DNA of 64,000 nucleotides from Chrysolina oricalcia (Eukaryota; Arthropoda; Insecta; Coleoptera; Chrysomelidae): positions 18,491,371-18,555,370 of the forward strand of contig OX101825.2 in assembly GCA_944452925.2 (NCBI GenBank), written 5' to 3'. Positions within the stretch are counted from its first letter, which is position 1. Every line of letters starts with the position of its first letter. Position numbers and translations under genes: made by a program. Under the pieces are notes generated by a model. The model was not told where the DNA came from and did not search any database. It saw only the letters and a list, made by a program, of their open reading frames with translations. This document shows positions 1 through 11,529 of this stretch, one piece after another.

Positions 1-75
1 AGCTCTGTTTTATCTGGATTCAACACTATTTTGTTCTTCGCTAGATAGGGCACAACATAGTCCTCCAACTGAGTA
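1..75 (-). pseudogene. LINE reverse-transcriptase fragment (split by element 78-3431)
   Basis: Read on the minus strand, this translates to a stretch containing QLEDYVVPYLAKNK followed by IVLNPDKTEL, the segment just after the YADD box in jockey/CR1-type LINE reverse transcriptases. The upstream half lies beyond the mariner insertion at about 3434-3490, where the minus strand gives TSMRVASSVYT in the same frame once the insertion and one TA are removed. Only about 45 residues are visible and the window edge cuts the rest. It is a dead scrap and serves here to mark the empty site of the neighbouring element. Confidence 0.55.
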
Positions 76-77
76 TA

Positions 78-772
78 CAGGGTGAAGCAATAGTGCGTCA
101 GAGTCCGATTGCTCGAGTTCTATGGTAGTCAGGAAGATAATTCAAAAACCAAAGTAAACTAGACATTATTGTCTACATCCAGTTATTATTGTATTATATA
201 CAGGGTGAACCAAGGAAAATATACAGGGACAACTGCATTTTTTTTAATGGAATGCCATGTATATCAATCCATTTTTTCAAGCACATATTAGTGGTCTCCA
301 TCCACCCCTCCAATATCATTTACTATATCCCAACCACTAAAGAGCTATAATTTTTTTTGTTAAAATAATGATATCTGCAGAAGCTTACCAAAAAAATCAC
401 TGTTCTCAAGATAATAGAACACAGGAGAATATAATTATAACCCTATTCGTCAGACAGATGAATGATATTTTTGAATCATTATCATTCCCAAAAATTATAC
501 AGGGTGGCTGAAAATGAATTTTCAATTTGGAAGTTTTCGAATTGAATTTTCTCGAGTTTTTCAAATGGAACACTCCGTATATTTTTCGACCATGTGATGT
601 AGGATTGAGATGCGAATGTTTTTTGTATATACACCCCTGAGGCTATTCCTAGCCGTTTTCGAGTTATTCACTTGGAAAACTTTAAGTATCTCATTTTTAC
701 TGACACCTCTTATAAGGGTTATGGAAACACATTAGTTCAATTATTTTAACGAACTCCAACTTCTTTTATTTA
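78..772. repeat. Left terminal inverted repeat, ~690 bp
   Basis: Matches the reverse complement of about 2735-3431 with scattered substitutions and short indels, for example ATAGTGCGTCAGAGTCCGAT near the tip in both arms and CACTCCGTATATTTTTCG further in. A second CAGGGTGAACCAAG-like motif about 120 bp inside each tip suggests that an older, shorter end lies within the arm. Confidence 0.85.
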
Positions 773-1866
773 CAATTGATTGAAACATTGAAACAAAAAC
801 ATGAAAGAACGAAACGAACAAATTGTAAAAAGTGCTCCACATGTTGCCCATTTTGGTTAACACACATTTCTACCCGCCTACGGAATGATTTTTCCACTGC
901 ACTCAACACTGCAGGTGTTATACTCCTGAATACATCTATTATTATTTCCTTCATATTGTCTATACTTGTTGGTGTGTCTCTGTAGAAAATTTCTTTAACA
1001 TATCCCCATAAAAAAATCCATTTTAGTAAGATCTGGGGATCTTGCAGGCCATCGAATGGGTCCATTTCTTCCAATCCATCGAAGTGGGTAAGTATTATTC
1101 AGGTGCTCCTTAACTGGATTGAAATAATGAGGCGGAGCCCCATCTTGTTGAAACCACATTCTTTGTCTGTCAGGAAGATACATTAATAAATTTGGCAGAT
1201 TGTGTTCTAGAAAATTCAAATAAACAGCTCCTGTCAAGGTATCATCAAAGAAATGTGGACCTATTACATGTTCTCCAATGATTCCACCCCAAACATTCAA
1301 AGACCACCTGTGCTGGTTATCAACTTGCCTGAAAAAATGTGGATTTTCTGTTGCATAATAATGAAAATTATGCCTATTAACGAATCCATTTTTATGAAAC
1401 GTTGCCTCGTCAGTAAACAAGACGTTATTGAAAAAAGCAGCATCTTCTTGCATTTTTTCGCTCGCCCAATTGCAGAACTGAAGACGCTTTTGGAAATCAT
1501 CTTCCCTTAGTTCTTGATGCTTTTGAATACGAAATGCATGAAACTTATTTCTCTTCAAGATTCGACCAACGGAACGTCTACTTATTCCTACTGATGTACT
1601 TATTTCTCGCTGACTGATGTTGGGATTCTCAACAGTTGCTAACACTAGAGAACTCATTCTCTTCGTTGCATATATTTTTTCTCCGTTCCTTCTTTTTAGA
1701 TTGCACATTGCCAGTTTGTACAAATCTTTCAAGCAAGTGTTGGAAGCTGTTGACTTCAGGGCACCTTCTTTTTTTGATGGTAAATTCTAGTGGCGAGTAA
1801 ACAATTTCTTTCAGACTCTCCAAGAACAAAAATCATATCTACAAGTTCTTCTTTGTTGAAATTCAT
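766..1866 (-). pseudogene. DUF4817 + DDE transposase, mariner superfamily, frameshifted
   Basis: A DDE transposase that would cut and join its element. The N-terminus begins at 1866 with MNFNKEELVDMIFVLGESER, a DUF4817-type helix-turn-helix domain. A shift in an A-rich run near 1770 and another near 1690-1730 break it before the second helix-turn-helix (ISQREISTSVGISRRSVGRI). The catalytic core shows LFTDEATF (first Asp), WFQQDGAPPH (second Asp) and ARSPDLTKMDFF (third Asp). There are 41 residues between the second and third, hence DD41D. A third frameshift near 1020 joins the C-terminus (VNQNGQHVEHFL, ending at 766). About 365 residues in all, normal for the family. Confidence 0.85.
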
Positions 1867-2255
1867 TTCAGCTACTTAACTTTCAAAACTTCAAAATTGA
1901 CATTGATGGTAACTGACTAGGTACTGCGAAAATTTCGCACCTCACTTGTTCTTGTTTAGATGCCATGGCAACCCTATAAATTTCCGGAAACAGTTATCTT
2001 CCTAGGAACCCTGGGCGAAATTAATAGGTAAGTGGAAATTTTTCTGTCAAACATTTGACATGTGATGAGTTGATATTTTTCTTTAATGTACAAATGGAGG
2101 TCTGTTTTTCACATGAAAGGAGATAATTATGTATTTACTAGATATTTGGAATGTGCCTGAAAATATTTTCTCCACGATCATAGCAGAAACTGTCAATTCT
2201 GAAATCATATTTATGAAGAAGTTCAATACACCATTTGTCACAAGTTTTCATCACA

Positions 2256-2340
2256 AGTCCCGTAGCTCAGCAGTAGTGTGGCGGCCTTTGAGTCGGTAGG
2301 TCGATGGTTCTATCCACGATGAGAACACATTTTTTTTTTT
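2256..2340 (+). repeat. tRNA-derived SINE head (pol III promoter-like)
   Basis: CGTAGCTCAGCAGTAGTG at 2261 resembles an A box, and GATGGTTCTATCC about 35 bp downstream resembles a B box (GGTTCGANTCC with a mismatch in the loop). A run of at least 11 T at 2330-2340 would end pol III transcription. The spacing and order are those of a tRNA gene, but no clean cloverleaf forms and the acceptor arms do not pair. I read it as a SINE head or tRNA pseudogene carried inside the mariner element. Confidence 0.5.
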
Positions 2341-2499
2341 TTCGAATTTAAACACATTTATTGATGAAAATTTTGTTAAGTGTTTTACATATCAATATTT
2401 CAGTGGTAGTATATAAATAGTTCAGGTGAAACCATCGTTAGTTATTTCTTATGAATTGTTGGATGATGTTCATTTCTTGGTGTGAAATTTTCTTACCGA

Positions 2500-2576
2500 A
2501 TCCCCCGCGTGCTTGAATTAATTGCCGGAAGTTTATCTCGAAACATTTCCGGCAATAATTCAAGCACTTGGGAGAT
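2500..2576. repeat. Small foldback, ~29 bp arms
   Basis: GTGCTTGAATTAATTGCCGG (2509 onward) pairs with the inverted copy ending at 2567, with a single two-base difference and a ~16 base loop. The pairing extends outward through TCCC/GGGA. It may be a tiny MITE or an RNA hairpin. Nothing coding is associated with it. Confidence 0.6.
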
Positions 2577-2734
2577 TATAAGTGATTATTTCTCTCATCT
2601 GTCTGAATGTATGTATGTACTTAAGATAAATATGTTGTTCAATTAATAGCACACAATAGCAAACGAAAATAATTCCATCCATTCACTGAAAAGTTATGCA
2701 AAATCTGGAATCAAACACATGAAATAAAGTTGAA

Positions 2735-3431
2735 GAATAAAAGGAGTTGGGATTCGTTTAAATAAATGAAACGATGTGTTTCCATCATCCTTATAAGAAG
2801 TAGGTATCAGTAAAAGTGTGCTACTAAAAATTGTCCAAGTGGATAACTCGAAAACGGCTAGGAATATCCCCAGGGATGTACATACAAAAAATATTCGCAT
2901 CTCAATCCTACATCACATGGTCGAAAAATATACGGAGTGTTCCATTTGAAGAACTCGAGAAAATTCAATTCAAAAACTTCCGAATTGAAAAATCATTTTC
3001 AGTCACCCTGTATAATTTTTGGGAATGATAATGATTCAGATATATCACTCATCTGTCTGACGAATAGGATTATAATTATGACCTCCTGCATTCCATAATC
3101 TTGAGAACGGTGATTTTTTCGGTATGCATCTGCAGACAGCATTATTTTGACAAAAAAAATTATAACTCCCAAGTGGTTGGGAGATAGTAAAGAATATTGG
3201 AGGGGTGGATGGAGACCACTAAAATGCTTGAAAAAATTGATTGAAGTACATGGCATTTCATTTGAAAAAAATACAATCGACCCTGTAGATTTTTCTTGGT
3301 TCACCCTGTATATCCGGCAATAATTTCTAGATATAGACACTGTTCTCTAGTTATCTTTGGTTTTTGAATCATCGTCCCAACTATCTTAGAACTCAAGCAA
3401 TCGGACTCTGACGCACTATTGCCCCACCCTG
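2735..3431. repeat. Right terminal inverted repeat, ~690 bp
   Basis: Inverted partner of 78-772. It ends in CACCCTG directly before the TA target copy. Divergence between the arms is visible but modest, so the copy is not recent, yet the repeats are still easily recognised. Confidence 0.85.
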
Positions 3432-3499
3432 TATACCGAAGACGCGACTCTCATGCTTGTACGTCGAACTGTTCAAAGGTTAACAGGGGGGAGGGATAA

Positions 3500-5590
3500 A
3501 AAAGCCACACTGTATAATCTGGCGCTTGAGTAATAACCGTTTCATGATTTCTTTGGTTTATAGTTGTCACTTTGACGTATCAGGATAACACGTAATTTCA
3601 AATATTTTGTAAATCTTCTTCTGTAATAAGTGTAGTGAATCTCTAACTTTTGTCACAATAAACAAACAGTGACTGTCCAGGAACGATTTCACAGGCAATA
3701 AGATGGCAATCAAAAATTAATTGTAATAATAATTTATGATGATAATGTTGATTTCAGAAAAAATAGTATGTGTACCTCGTAGTAAAAGCACATTCCCAGA
3801 CTTCAATGCTTGATTGTTTTACAATGTCGTCCGGGGAAGTATTGCTTTTGCTACTAGATACACAATATACTATTCTTTAATTCGAAGAAATAAGACAAAG
3901 AAGTGCGTGAGAACTCTTGGTTACTCATACTGTACAATACCGTTCAAACAGCCTCAAAAAGATTATGGAAACTAGGCAACTAGAAGAGCGCTTTCTAGTC
4001 GAACTGCAACAGAAGGTTGCATTCATGTAACTGGAAAGCTAGGAGACACGCTATAAAACCACGATTAATGACATGGCAAGGTGCTTGCATATTACTGAAA
4101 TTTTCAAAATTAGAAGCACTGTCTCTGCATTGGACTTTGTTGTGGCTGTGCCTGCCAGCAAAAACAAAAATATACACTCATAAATCGGGCGCCATGAACA
4201 AATATCGAAAATAGGTACACTTTCTAAAGCATAAAAATATACTTCAAACGCGTTAAAAATACATCTCAACAATTTCGTGTACAGAAATCATAAACACGAG
4301 AGAAAATACATTATTTCAGACAGTTTGAAAGAAATGCACTTGACCAATGAAACGAAATGAATCCCATCTCCTTTTCCATTTCGTCGAACAGTTCAGTTCC
4401 ACCATGATGTCTGAAAAACGTAAACGGTGCTACCTTGCATAACAAATTAATAAGCCTCATTATGCACCTTGAATCATGAACTTTACGACTCGATGAATAA
4501 GTGGTCACGTGCGATCATTAAGAGTTACAAAACAGTTGCCAGTTGTCTGGCGGTGAGACGACGAAGAAGGCGCTTTCGCTTGTTTTGCTTGCTGCAAATT
4601 TTAATATTTTTATTCAGAAACCGCGACTTCCACTAGTCCATTGAAGCATTTGCTGCAGACTCACTGAATGTAAAATACAGAAATGACGAAAAATCCAGAA
4701 AATTTCATTCAAGAGCAATTTATATACAGGGCAATTCACCACTACTTACAAAAAATTAAATGGGCAACTGGTCTATCATGTATGTCAACCGCAATGGATA
4801 CGCCACTGCATCATTGAATTGTAGGAACCATCGAAGATAAAACACAATTCTGCTTCTGTGAAAGATGTCATGAAAACTGAAGCATTGCAGTGTTGCAATG
4901 TTACTATCTCCGAGTGCCTAATCGCTGATGGTCGTTGTCTACTTGTTCTCGATTTATCTTGGTTGTACACGGCGTATGTGGAAACACCAAAAATTATCCC
5001 TCCACATACCCGTTTCCTTCGGATAATGTAATTATGAACCTCAATAGTTCTGAGTACAGAAAAAGAGGACTTGGCACTGGTGCACGTATGTATGTCACCC
5101 GTCAAAACATCGTCAGTTTGATTTGCAATAGTATTTTAACGTCTTTCGTAAATCGGTACTTTTCAATATGCCAGTGTTTACCTCTATCGAATATTGTGTG
5201 ATATGATTGTTACATATGGTGCAGTGAATGAAAATGACTGTTTTTGTGTTCGAGAATACGCGAGAAAATTTCCAAATAGACGCCATCCAAACTCCATTCG
5301 GCCGTCACGGAGCAACTTTCAAACATGATATAATATAATTCTGTTGTGCTGTGTTATTTGATTTGCAAAAATATTTTGTTCATTTTTGCCATTTTGTAAT
5401 GTGAAAAAGCGATCCTGCACGGTTCCACGTGGGCAGTTTCTATGCAGTGGCGGCGCGTTCCTACAAATTAATCAGATAATTTTTTTGTTCCATTTTTGTA
5501 ACTACTTTTGGTTTTCAACTTCTTTTGGTGGGGAAAGCACACTGACATATTTTGTGTAAGTGGTGGTAATTCACTCTGTATTTAATATAG
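3500..5590. other. No gene recognised
   Basis: Both strands were read. The open frames here are short, overlap on opposite strands and show no domain motif. A CACTGTATAATC sequence near 3513 and ATACAGGGCAATTCACC near 4723 look like isolated ends of Tc1/mariner-type elements, but no partner was found for either. Confidence 0.5.
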
Positions 5591-5599
5591 GTTAGATTA

Positions 5600-6220
5600 A
5601 TTTTTTGATCAAACAAAAAATATGTTACGATGGTCGTTCGCAAATTTATAGGATGGGAGATGGTGACAGATTTCAGTTGATTATTTTCTCGTTTATGCCT
5701 TTGAGACCAGTGAAAGATATGAAAATTCTGACCAAAATGATGAAAAATTCGGCCTTTATTTAAAAAATTCAATTCCGGCACTTAACCTCACTTCGACATC
5801 CGCAAACCTTATGCCTCTTTTTTTATGGGACATTCAAGATGGAAACTTCCATTATTTCAGTTGGCAGCAACGAGAAAATAGTTTTCTTTCGCCATCATTG
5901 GTACCATTTGGCCACGTGCAACCCTTATGCCTATAATTTTTTCGATGCTATTGTCTATCTAAACATGTCGTTGGTGTACATGACTGCGGCGATAGAGTCG
6001 TCCCAAAACACATCTATTTTTTAATGAAACTCGATTTTTTTATGTGAAACCCATGCGGCGACCGCTCAAATTTTTCATCATTCTTGTCAGAATTATCATA
6101 TATTTCACTGGTCTCAGAAACATAAACGAGAAAATTTTCAAATAAAATCTGTCACCAACTCCCAGTCTAAGATAAATTTTTTGATCAACGTGTCCGTTAA
6201 CCCATGGAACACACTGTATA
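5600..6220. mobile_element. Non-autonomous foldback element, mariner-like ends
   Basis: About 170 bp at 5600-5770 is an imperfect inverted copy of 6045-6215. Both arms contain, in opposite orientation, TTTTTGATCAA, GGTGACAGATTT, TTCTCGTTTATG, GAGACCAGTGAAA and ATGATGAAAAATT. The outer right end reads ACACACTGTATAAAC, a mariner-type tip, and the left tip is decayed. The 270 bp between the arms has no coding signal. Confidence 0.65.
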
Positions 6221-6799
6221 AACAAGTTCATAACCTATCAGAAAACCACAACTTGACCTCAGTAAAAAACTCACGGTTTTCGAGATATTGAAACTTCTAT
6301 AAAAAAAATGAATTCCTATCTCAGATCCTTCTTTTATGTTCCAAGCAAATAAGTAGCGTTTCATGTTCATACTTATTTTCGATAATATTACTGAATAGTA
6401 CTTGTAACAATCGCAGACAATTTTCGATAGTTATTTACCTTCTACAAAAAAATTATCCTCCGATTTGGATCCTTCAAGATTTCTATTATGAATCTTTGAA
6501 CTTTTATTGTGACAAAACTTGCTCGTTTTGTCCCGAGTTTAAAAAGGTGTAGTTCTTTTTTGAAAAAAAAAAAGATATTGCTAATAAGAAGGGTAACAAG
6601 TATTGCAGTTTCGTTCAAAATTGGTTAATTCAATTTTTTTGAAGTGCGAGCTGCAGTTGTTCATTTGTTATAGCGACTGATAAGCTGATACATCTCGCAC
6701 AGGCACTTGGACTGATAAAGGAGTTAAATGAGCTTACATGAAAAAAATATCAATGAGGAAATGGTTGATTCTTATGCAAACAACACAACAATGTCCACT

Positions 6800-7472
6800 T
6801 CAATATTCCTCATATACATGATTAACTGGTTCAAGTCCGGTGGCCGTGGCGGCCACAGTATTGGCCCAAGTCGTCCAATCCATCTCTGAGCGTGTGCCCT
6901 ATCTAAATATTCTTTTACTTGTCTGCCGTATTGAGCAGGACACCCATCATGTTAAAACCACATGGTTTGTCTCGACTTCCAGCAGCATATCTTGCAGTAG
7001 ATGGGTCCAATCACACAGTGGCCATTCAGTATACCGGTCCAAAGATTTATTTCAAATTGATGTTGGAACCTATCTGGTCTCATTGTATGAGGATTTTCAA
7101 AGTTCAAAACACCCCCGACGGTGGCATGGTTATTCATAGATTTGTCCATATTTCAAACGCTGTAAGTGGAAGGGGTGCAGTTGATGTATTTTCAAGATAA
7201 CATGAACGGTTGATGCCGGTTCTTCTCTCGATTCCACGTGCGCTAGTGGACGGATCGTTCTTAATTTCTTCAAGGACCTCATCTTCAAGGTCATCACGAC
7301 GTGGTCTGCCTGATCCACCTTGAGCACCAGGAATCTTGCATTCCGAATGAGAGTTATGTACTCTTATGAACACACGATAATCAGGATGTAAATTCCTATT
7401 GTGATATCTTTCACGGTGTAATGCAGCAATTCTCCTTGCGTTGCCTTTGCATTCACCGTAAATAAAATCCAT
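6800..7472 (-). pseudogene. Decayed DUF4817/DDE mariner transposase
   Basis: On the minus strand the reading starts at 7472 with MDFIYGECKGNARRIAALHR and RERYHNRNLHPDYRVFIRVH, the DUF4817 domain. It continues to RRDDLEDEVLEEIKNDPSTS and then frameshifts. Pieces of the catalytic core follow: ENPHTMRPDRFQHQFEINLW and GHCVIGPI, then HDGCPAQYGRQVKEYLDRAH with the second catalytic Asp, and GPILWPPRPPDL where the third should lie. The first Asp region is missing. No inverted repeats were found around it. It is an old relic of the same family as the copies at 766-1866, 25148-26159 and 30480-31614. Confidence 0.75.
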
Positions 7473-7559
7473 TTTGGCATAGGTACTATTGAGAAAAAAA
7501 AGTACATGTTCGAAATGATTTTTTCATTATACCTATCTGAAAACACTATATTTACAGGC

Positions 7560-7953
7560 TTATTTAGCATAACTAAAACACGCTCGGATAGGAACTCCGA
7601 TGGGATTTCCTCAAGAAAAAACAATAATAACAAATACAGGCCAATATTTGGCAACAATGACAGGGCGGAGTTCAGAACAATTCCTAGAAATGGACATGTG
7701 CATGTTTCACGCCTTGGGGCTGATATGACTTCAGCAGATCTTTTGGCAATTCTTAAAGAAACAGCTCCAAACATTCCTTTTATATGTGACGAATGGAACA
7801 GAACTGAAAGGGCATCCACTTACAGTGTCATTTCCACTTGGCAACTTGAAGGATGCATATAATCTCGATATATGGCCGAGAGGTGCAGCGGTTAGAAGAT
7901 TCAGGTTCAAAGAAAATTTTCAGAGACCCGTAGCATCATCAGAGAACATTTAG
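7560..7953 (+). pseudogene. LINE ORF1 C-terminal part
   Basis: The frame carries GHVHVSRLGADMTSADLLAI, the start of the RRM-like fold seen in ORF1 proteins of many insect LINEs. After a frameshift near 7840 it continues with PLGNLKDAYNLDIWPRGAAV and RRFRFKENFQRP, and stops at 7951-7953. ORF1 proteins bind the element RNA. No CCHC knuckles are present; in this clade they would lie upstream, in the part lost to 5' truncation. Confidence 0.65.
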
Positions 7954-8344
7954 TTCCTGTTACTGATCTAAATTCTTGCGATCTAATCAATCTTTTGAAT
8001 TGTGATAGTACGGTGAGTATGTTCCATATTAACATCCAGTGTATGGCTAACAAACTTGAATTACTTGAATCAATCTTGATCTAGTATACTTTTGATATAG
8101 TATGTGTTTCCGAACATTGGCAGAGAGAGCAAGATCTCAAAAGTCTGAATCTGGATGGGTGTCTACTGGCAAGTTTTTTCTGTAGGAAAAAATTACAACA
8201 TGGTGGTTCAGTCATATTTATCAAAAATTCAATCAAATTCAAACCACTAGATTTACAAACGTTCAATAGTGAACAGAAATACTAAGATTGTGATAACTGG
8301 ATATTTCAATGTAGATTTTAAAGGTAATTCAACTGCTTTAAGTG

Positions 8345-8557
8345 TGTAGCGACCATGCAGTCGCTACCACTTTGTACATTAATTTTTATTATCAAGAGCT
8401 TTGGCGATGTTCAGTTTTGTTTAAATAATGTTTTTCATTAGTAGTTGTGTGGAAAACGAAGTTGTCAAAATGTAATAAATGTTTTTGTCAGTTGAATTTG
8501 GCATGATATTTTAATTCATTATAAAATATAAATAGGAGGAACACTAACACCTCCAAA
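8345..8557 (+). repeat. 5' LTR of the gypsy-type element
   Basis: Starts with TG directly after the target copy and ends CCTCCAAA one base before TGGTGACCCCGAC. It begins with an 8 bp stem, GTAGCGAC pairing with GTCGCTAC across CATGCA, which could form a hairpin at the very tip of the element. The end is not the usual CA, so the last bases are uncertain. Confidence 0.6.
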
Positions 8558-8611
8558 GTGGTGACCCCGACTCACACTTCACCGATAGAAGAGTAGCGAG
8601 TTTGTGCCATC

Positions 8612-9409
8612 ATGCCAGATAGTGGTTTTGGAACCCCAATTACAGAATCGGTAGCTCGTGTCTCGATGCGAGCCCCGCCATTCTGGCCTGAGAAACCAGG
8701 ATTATGGTTTTCTCAACTTGAGGGACAATTTCACCTCAGTAACATCACCAGAGACGAAACCAAGTTTGCGTACGTTATCGCTCAACTTGAGAGTCGTTAT
8801 GCAGCTGAAGTGGAAGATATTATAACCAACCCGCCAGATGCTGATAAATACGAAAAAGTCAAGCAGGAGCTGATCAAAAGGTTATCCATATCCCAAGAAC
8901 AAAAAATTCAACAGCTCTTAGAACATGAAGAGATTGGGGATCGCAGACCGTCTCAGTTTCTTCGTCACCTCCGTAGTCTTGCAGGAAAATCTGTTCCTGA
9001 TAATTTTCTTCGCACATTGTGGTTGAATAGGCTTCCCAATCAGGTTAGAGCAATATTAGCTACTCAAGAATCATCAACACTTGACGACGTTGCTCAACTT
9101 GCCGACAAGATTATCGAGATATCACCTCGCACCGTCGCTAGTGTCCGTGATTCCAGATCAGATGAAATTTGTGAATTATCTAAACAAATCACAGAACTTT
9201 CTAAGCAAGTGGCAGAACTCTCCGTCAGGAATAATAAACCTAAAACGTATCGTGCACATAGCAGAAACCGATCAAGAAGTGGTAATCGAGCTGAAAGAAG
9301 AGATCTTTGCTGGTATCACCATCGTTATGGATTCAAAGCCAGAAAATGTGTACAGCCTTGTAATTATGTTTCATTATCCTCAACATCAAGTGCCAATTTG
9401 GAAAAATAA
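8612..9409 (+). CDS. Gag protein of a Ty3/gypsy-type retrotransposon, 265 aa
   Basis: An open frame of 265 residues with the capsid-like layout of insect Ty3/gypsy gag. PPFWPEKPGLWFSQLEGQF is near residue 22, RRPSQFLRHLRSLAGKSVPD near 112, followed by NFLRTLWLNRLPNQVRAIL and TLDDVAQLADKI. A basic, Arg/Ser-rich stretch sits near residues 210-230. Instead of a CCHC knuckle there is a Cys/His cluster, CWYHHRYGFKARKCVQPC, near 233, typical of this gypsy group. The start is the first ATG after the primer-binding-type site. The frame is intact although the element lost its polymerase, so a Gag-only protein could in principle be made. Confidence 0.75.
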   Translation: MPDSGFGTPITESVARVSMRAPPFWPEKPGLWFSQLEGQFHLSNITRDETKFAYVIAQLESRYAAEVEDIITNPPDADKYEKVKQELIKRLSISQEQKIQQLLEHEEIGDRRPSQFLRHLRSLAGKSVPDNFLRTLWLNRLPNQVRAILATQESSTLDDVAQLADKIIEISPRTVASVRDSRSDEICELSKQITELSKQVAELSVRNNKPKTYRAHSRNRSRSGNRAERRDLCWYHHRYGFKARKCVQPCNYVSLSSTSSANLEK

Positions 9410-11529
9410 CAGGACAGCCGTATGGAGAGGCGACTAACGACTGTCCTTTAACCAAACGCCTCCAAAAAGTGATTTACAATGCTTACTGACATCCTTTAGT
9501 CTGAATTTCATTATTCACGAATTCACAAGGATCACAGCCACTTCAGCTAGTTGCATAGACAACATATTTACCAACTTAAAGAAACAGTATTTTAATAGCG
9601 GCGTTTTCGAACCCTGTCTATCAGATCATCGTGCCCAATACCATATTATGAAATCTTTGTCTGAATTAGAAATCATATTATCGGGTGATAAACAGGAGCG
9701 GATTACAGAAACTAAAGCAGGCCTTATCAGACATAAAATGGGATACTTGCGAAATTTACCAAAGTGTTGATTCCATAGCTTCCACTCTTGTGGATACCTA
9801 TAGTAATTTAGTTAAAGAAATATTTCCCATGAAAACCCACACTTCCATAAGTAAAAAGTCTCCGATAAAATGGTTTGACGATTCTTTGAAAAGAATGAGA
9901 CCAAATCTTTCAAATTTCAAACTCGTAGCAGATATAACCAAAGATCCTGCAGACATTTCAGCTTACAAGATCTCCAGAAATAATTATTGTCTCCAAATAA
10001 AAAATGCAAAAAGGAGGGCCTACGACGATTTCATCAATTTCTCTAATAACAAATCCAAATCATGTTGGAAAATAATAAATTTTGAAAGAAATAAAAACAA
10101 AACTAGTACTCATACCAACGATATTCCTCCCGATACTTTCAACAATTTTTTTGTTGAAATTGCTGATAAAATCATAAAATCTCTTCCAGCAACATCAAGT
10201 CTTGATTTACTCAATTTCAGAAACTTCCCTGTTCCCAGTAGTTCTTTCTTTTTAGCTTCAGTAACTACAGATGACGTTTTGGATGTAATAAAGTCACTGA
10301 AAAATGTCCTCTGACGCAAATGAATTAACTAGCGAAATCATTAAGGAAACTTCCAACATAATTTTACAACCACTTACCGATCTTATCAATCTCATTTTCG
10401 TTTCTGGTATATTTCCTGATGCGTTCAAACTATCCCGAGTTATTCCTCTTTTTAAAAAAGGTGATATTTCACTTGTTGACAATTATCGTCCAATTTCTAT
10501 AATATCTTCATTTGGTAAAATAGTTGAAAAAATCCTTAAACAACGCCTCACCGCATATTTCGAAAAATTTATGTTTTTTAACGATTCGCAATATGGTTTT
10601 CGCAAGGACTGCTCTACAATGCAGGCTGTCGTTAGCGATGTAGTCGAGGGCATAGAGCTAGGGCAACACACAGCAATTACACTCTGTGACCTATCCAAGA
10701 CCTTCGACTGCGTCTCTCACGACATCTTACTTGATAAACTATTTTACTATGGCATCAGGGGAGTGTCTTTGTCTTTAATGAGGTCACATTTAGAGGGTCG
10801 ACATCAAGCTGTAACGACCAATAGTACTACTTCGAATTTCAAACTTGTTAAGCATGGTGTTCCTCAAGCATCAGTTTTGGGGCCACTCTTATTTATCATT
10901 TATGTGAATGATATCAGTCGTTTTATGAACCCAGATAAATCTGTTCTGTTTGCAGACGATACTACTTTCATTTATTCCGATAAGGACTTATTAGAACTTG
11001 CGAGAATATCTGAAGAGGTGAGTAGTAAAGCAGAAACTTGTTTTTTTGCAAACAAACTCAAATTAAATTCTGAAAAAATCAACAACTTAAGTTTGCAGTT
11101 AGAACCACTACGTCAGATGTGAACAGTGTAACATTACTTGGAGTCACTGTGGACAGCAATCTCTCTTGGAATGATCACATCAAACAATCAAACAGTAGAT
11201 TATGTAGCACTCTCTTTCTTTTACGTCAACTGAAGAATATCCCCAGTTATGATACACTGAAAACTACATATTTCTCTCTTTTCCACTCTCACATCAATTA
11301 TGGGATCATTCTCTTGGGAAATTCCACTGGAGCTATAAAGATTTTCAAACTTCTATAAGACTATAAGACTCATTACAAATTTAGGCTATAGGGATCATTG
11401 TCAACCTCTATTTCTGAGACTTCAAATAAGGCCACTACCCACCTTATATCTGTACAGTGTCCTCTTAGAAATTCATAAGAAGGCAAATATGTTAAGCAAA
11501 CAATCTGACGTTCATGATCACAATACCAG

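Larger units (their letters stand above)
78..3431 (-). mobile_element. Long-TIR Tc1/mariner element (DD41D, DUF4817 type)
   Basis: Bounded by CAGGGTG and CACCCTG and flanked by TA at 76-77 and 3432-3433. The two arms (about 78-772 and 2735-3431) are inverted copies of roughly 690 bp, including a shared internal CACCCTGTATA-type motif near both ends. The transposase lies on the minus strand next to the left arm. The middle (about 1900-2730) is non-coding and holds a tRNA-like SINE head and a small hairpin. The insertion interrupts a LINE reverse-transcriptase reading frame, which supports the TA target and the CAGGG boundary. The coding region has several frameshifts, so the copy is dead. Confidence 0.85.
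8345..9466 (+). mobile_element. Ty3/gypsy-type LTR element, internally deleted, nested in LINE
   Basis: Flanked by perfect 5 bp target copies AAGTG (8340-8344 and 9467-9471). Removing the element and one copy restores the LINE endonuclease frame (STALSDLQC). It has a 5' LTR beginning TGTAGCGACC, a primer-binding-type site TGGTGACCCCGAC at 8559, and a gag gene. A short pro/pol start in another frame (TGQPYGEATNDCPLTKRL) then runs straight into ACGCCTCCAAA, the last ~12 bases of an LTR. The rest of pol and nearly all of the 3' LTR are missing. Confidence 0.75.

Noticed and set aside
6840..7200. Two plus-strand frames of 93-99 codons
   Set aside because: They are antisense to the decayed transposase read on the minus strand.
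7364..7819. 151-codon minus-strand frame
   Set aside because: Antisense to the LINE ORF1 remnant and unlike any protein I know.
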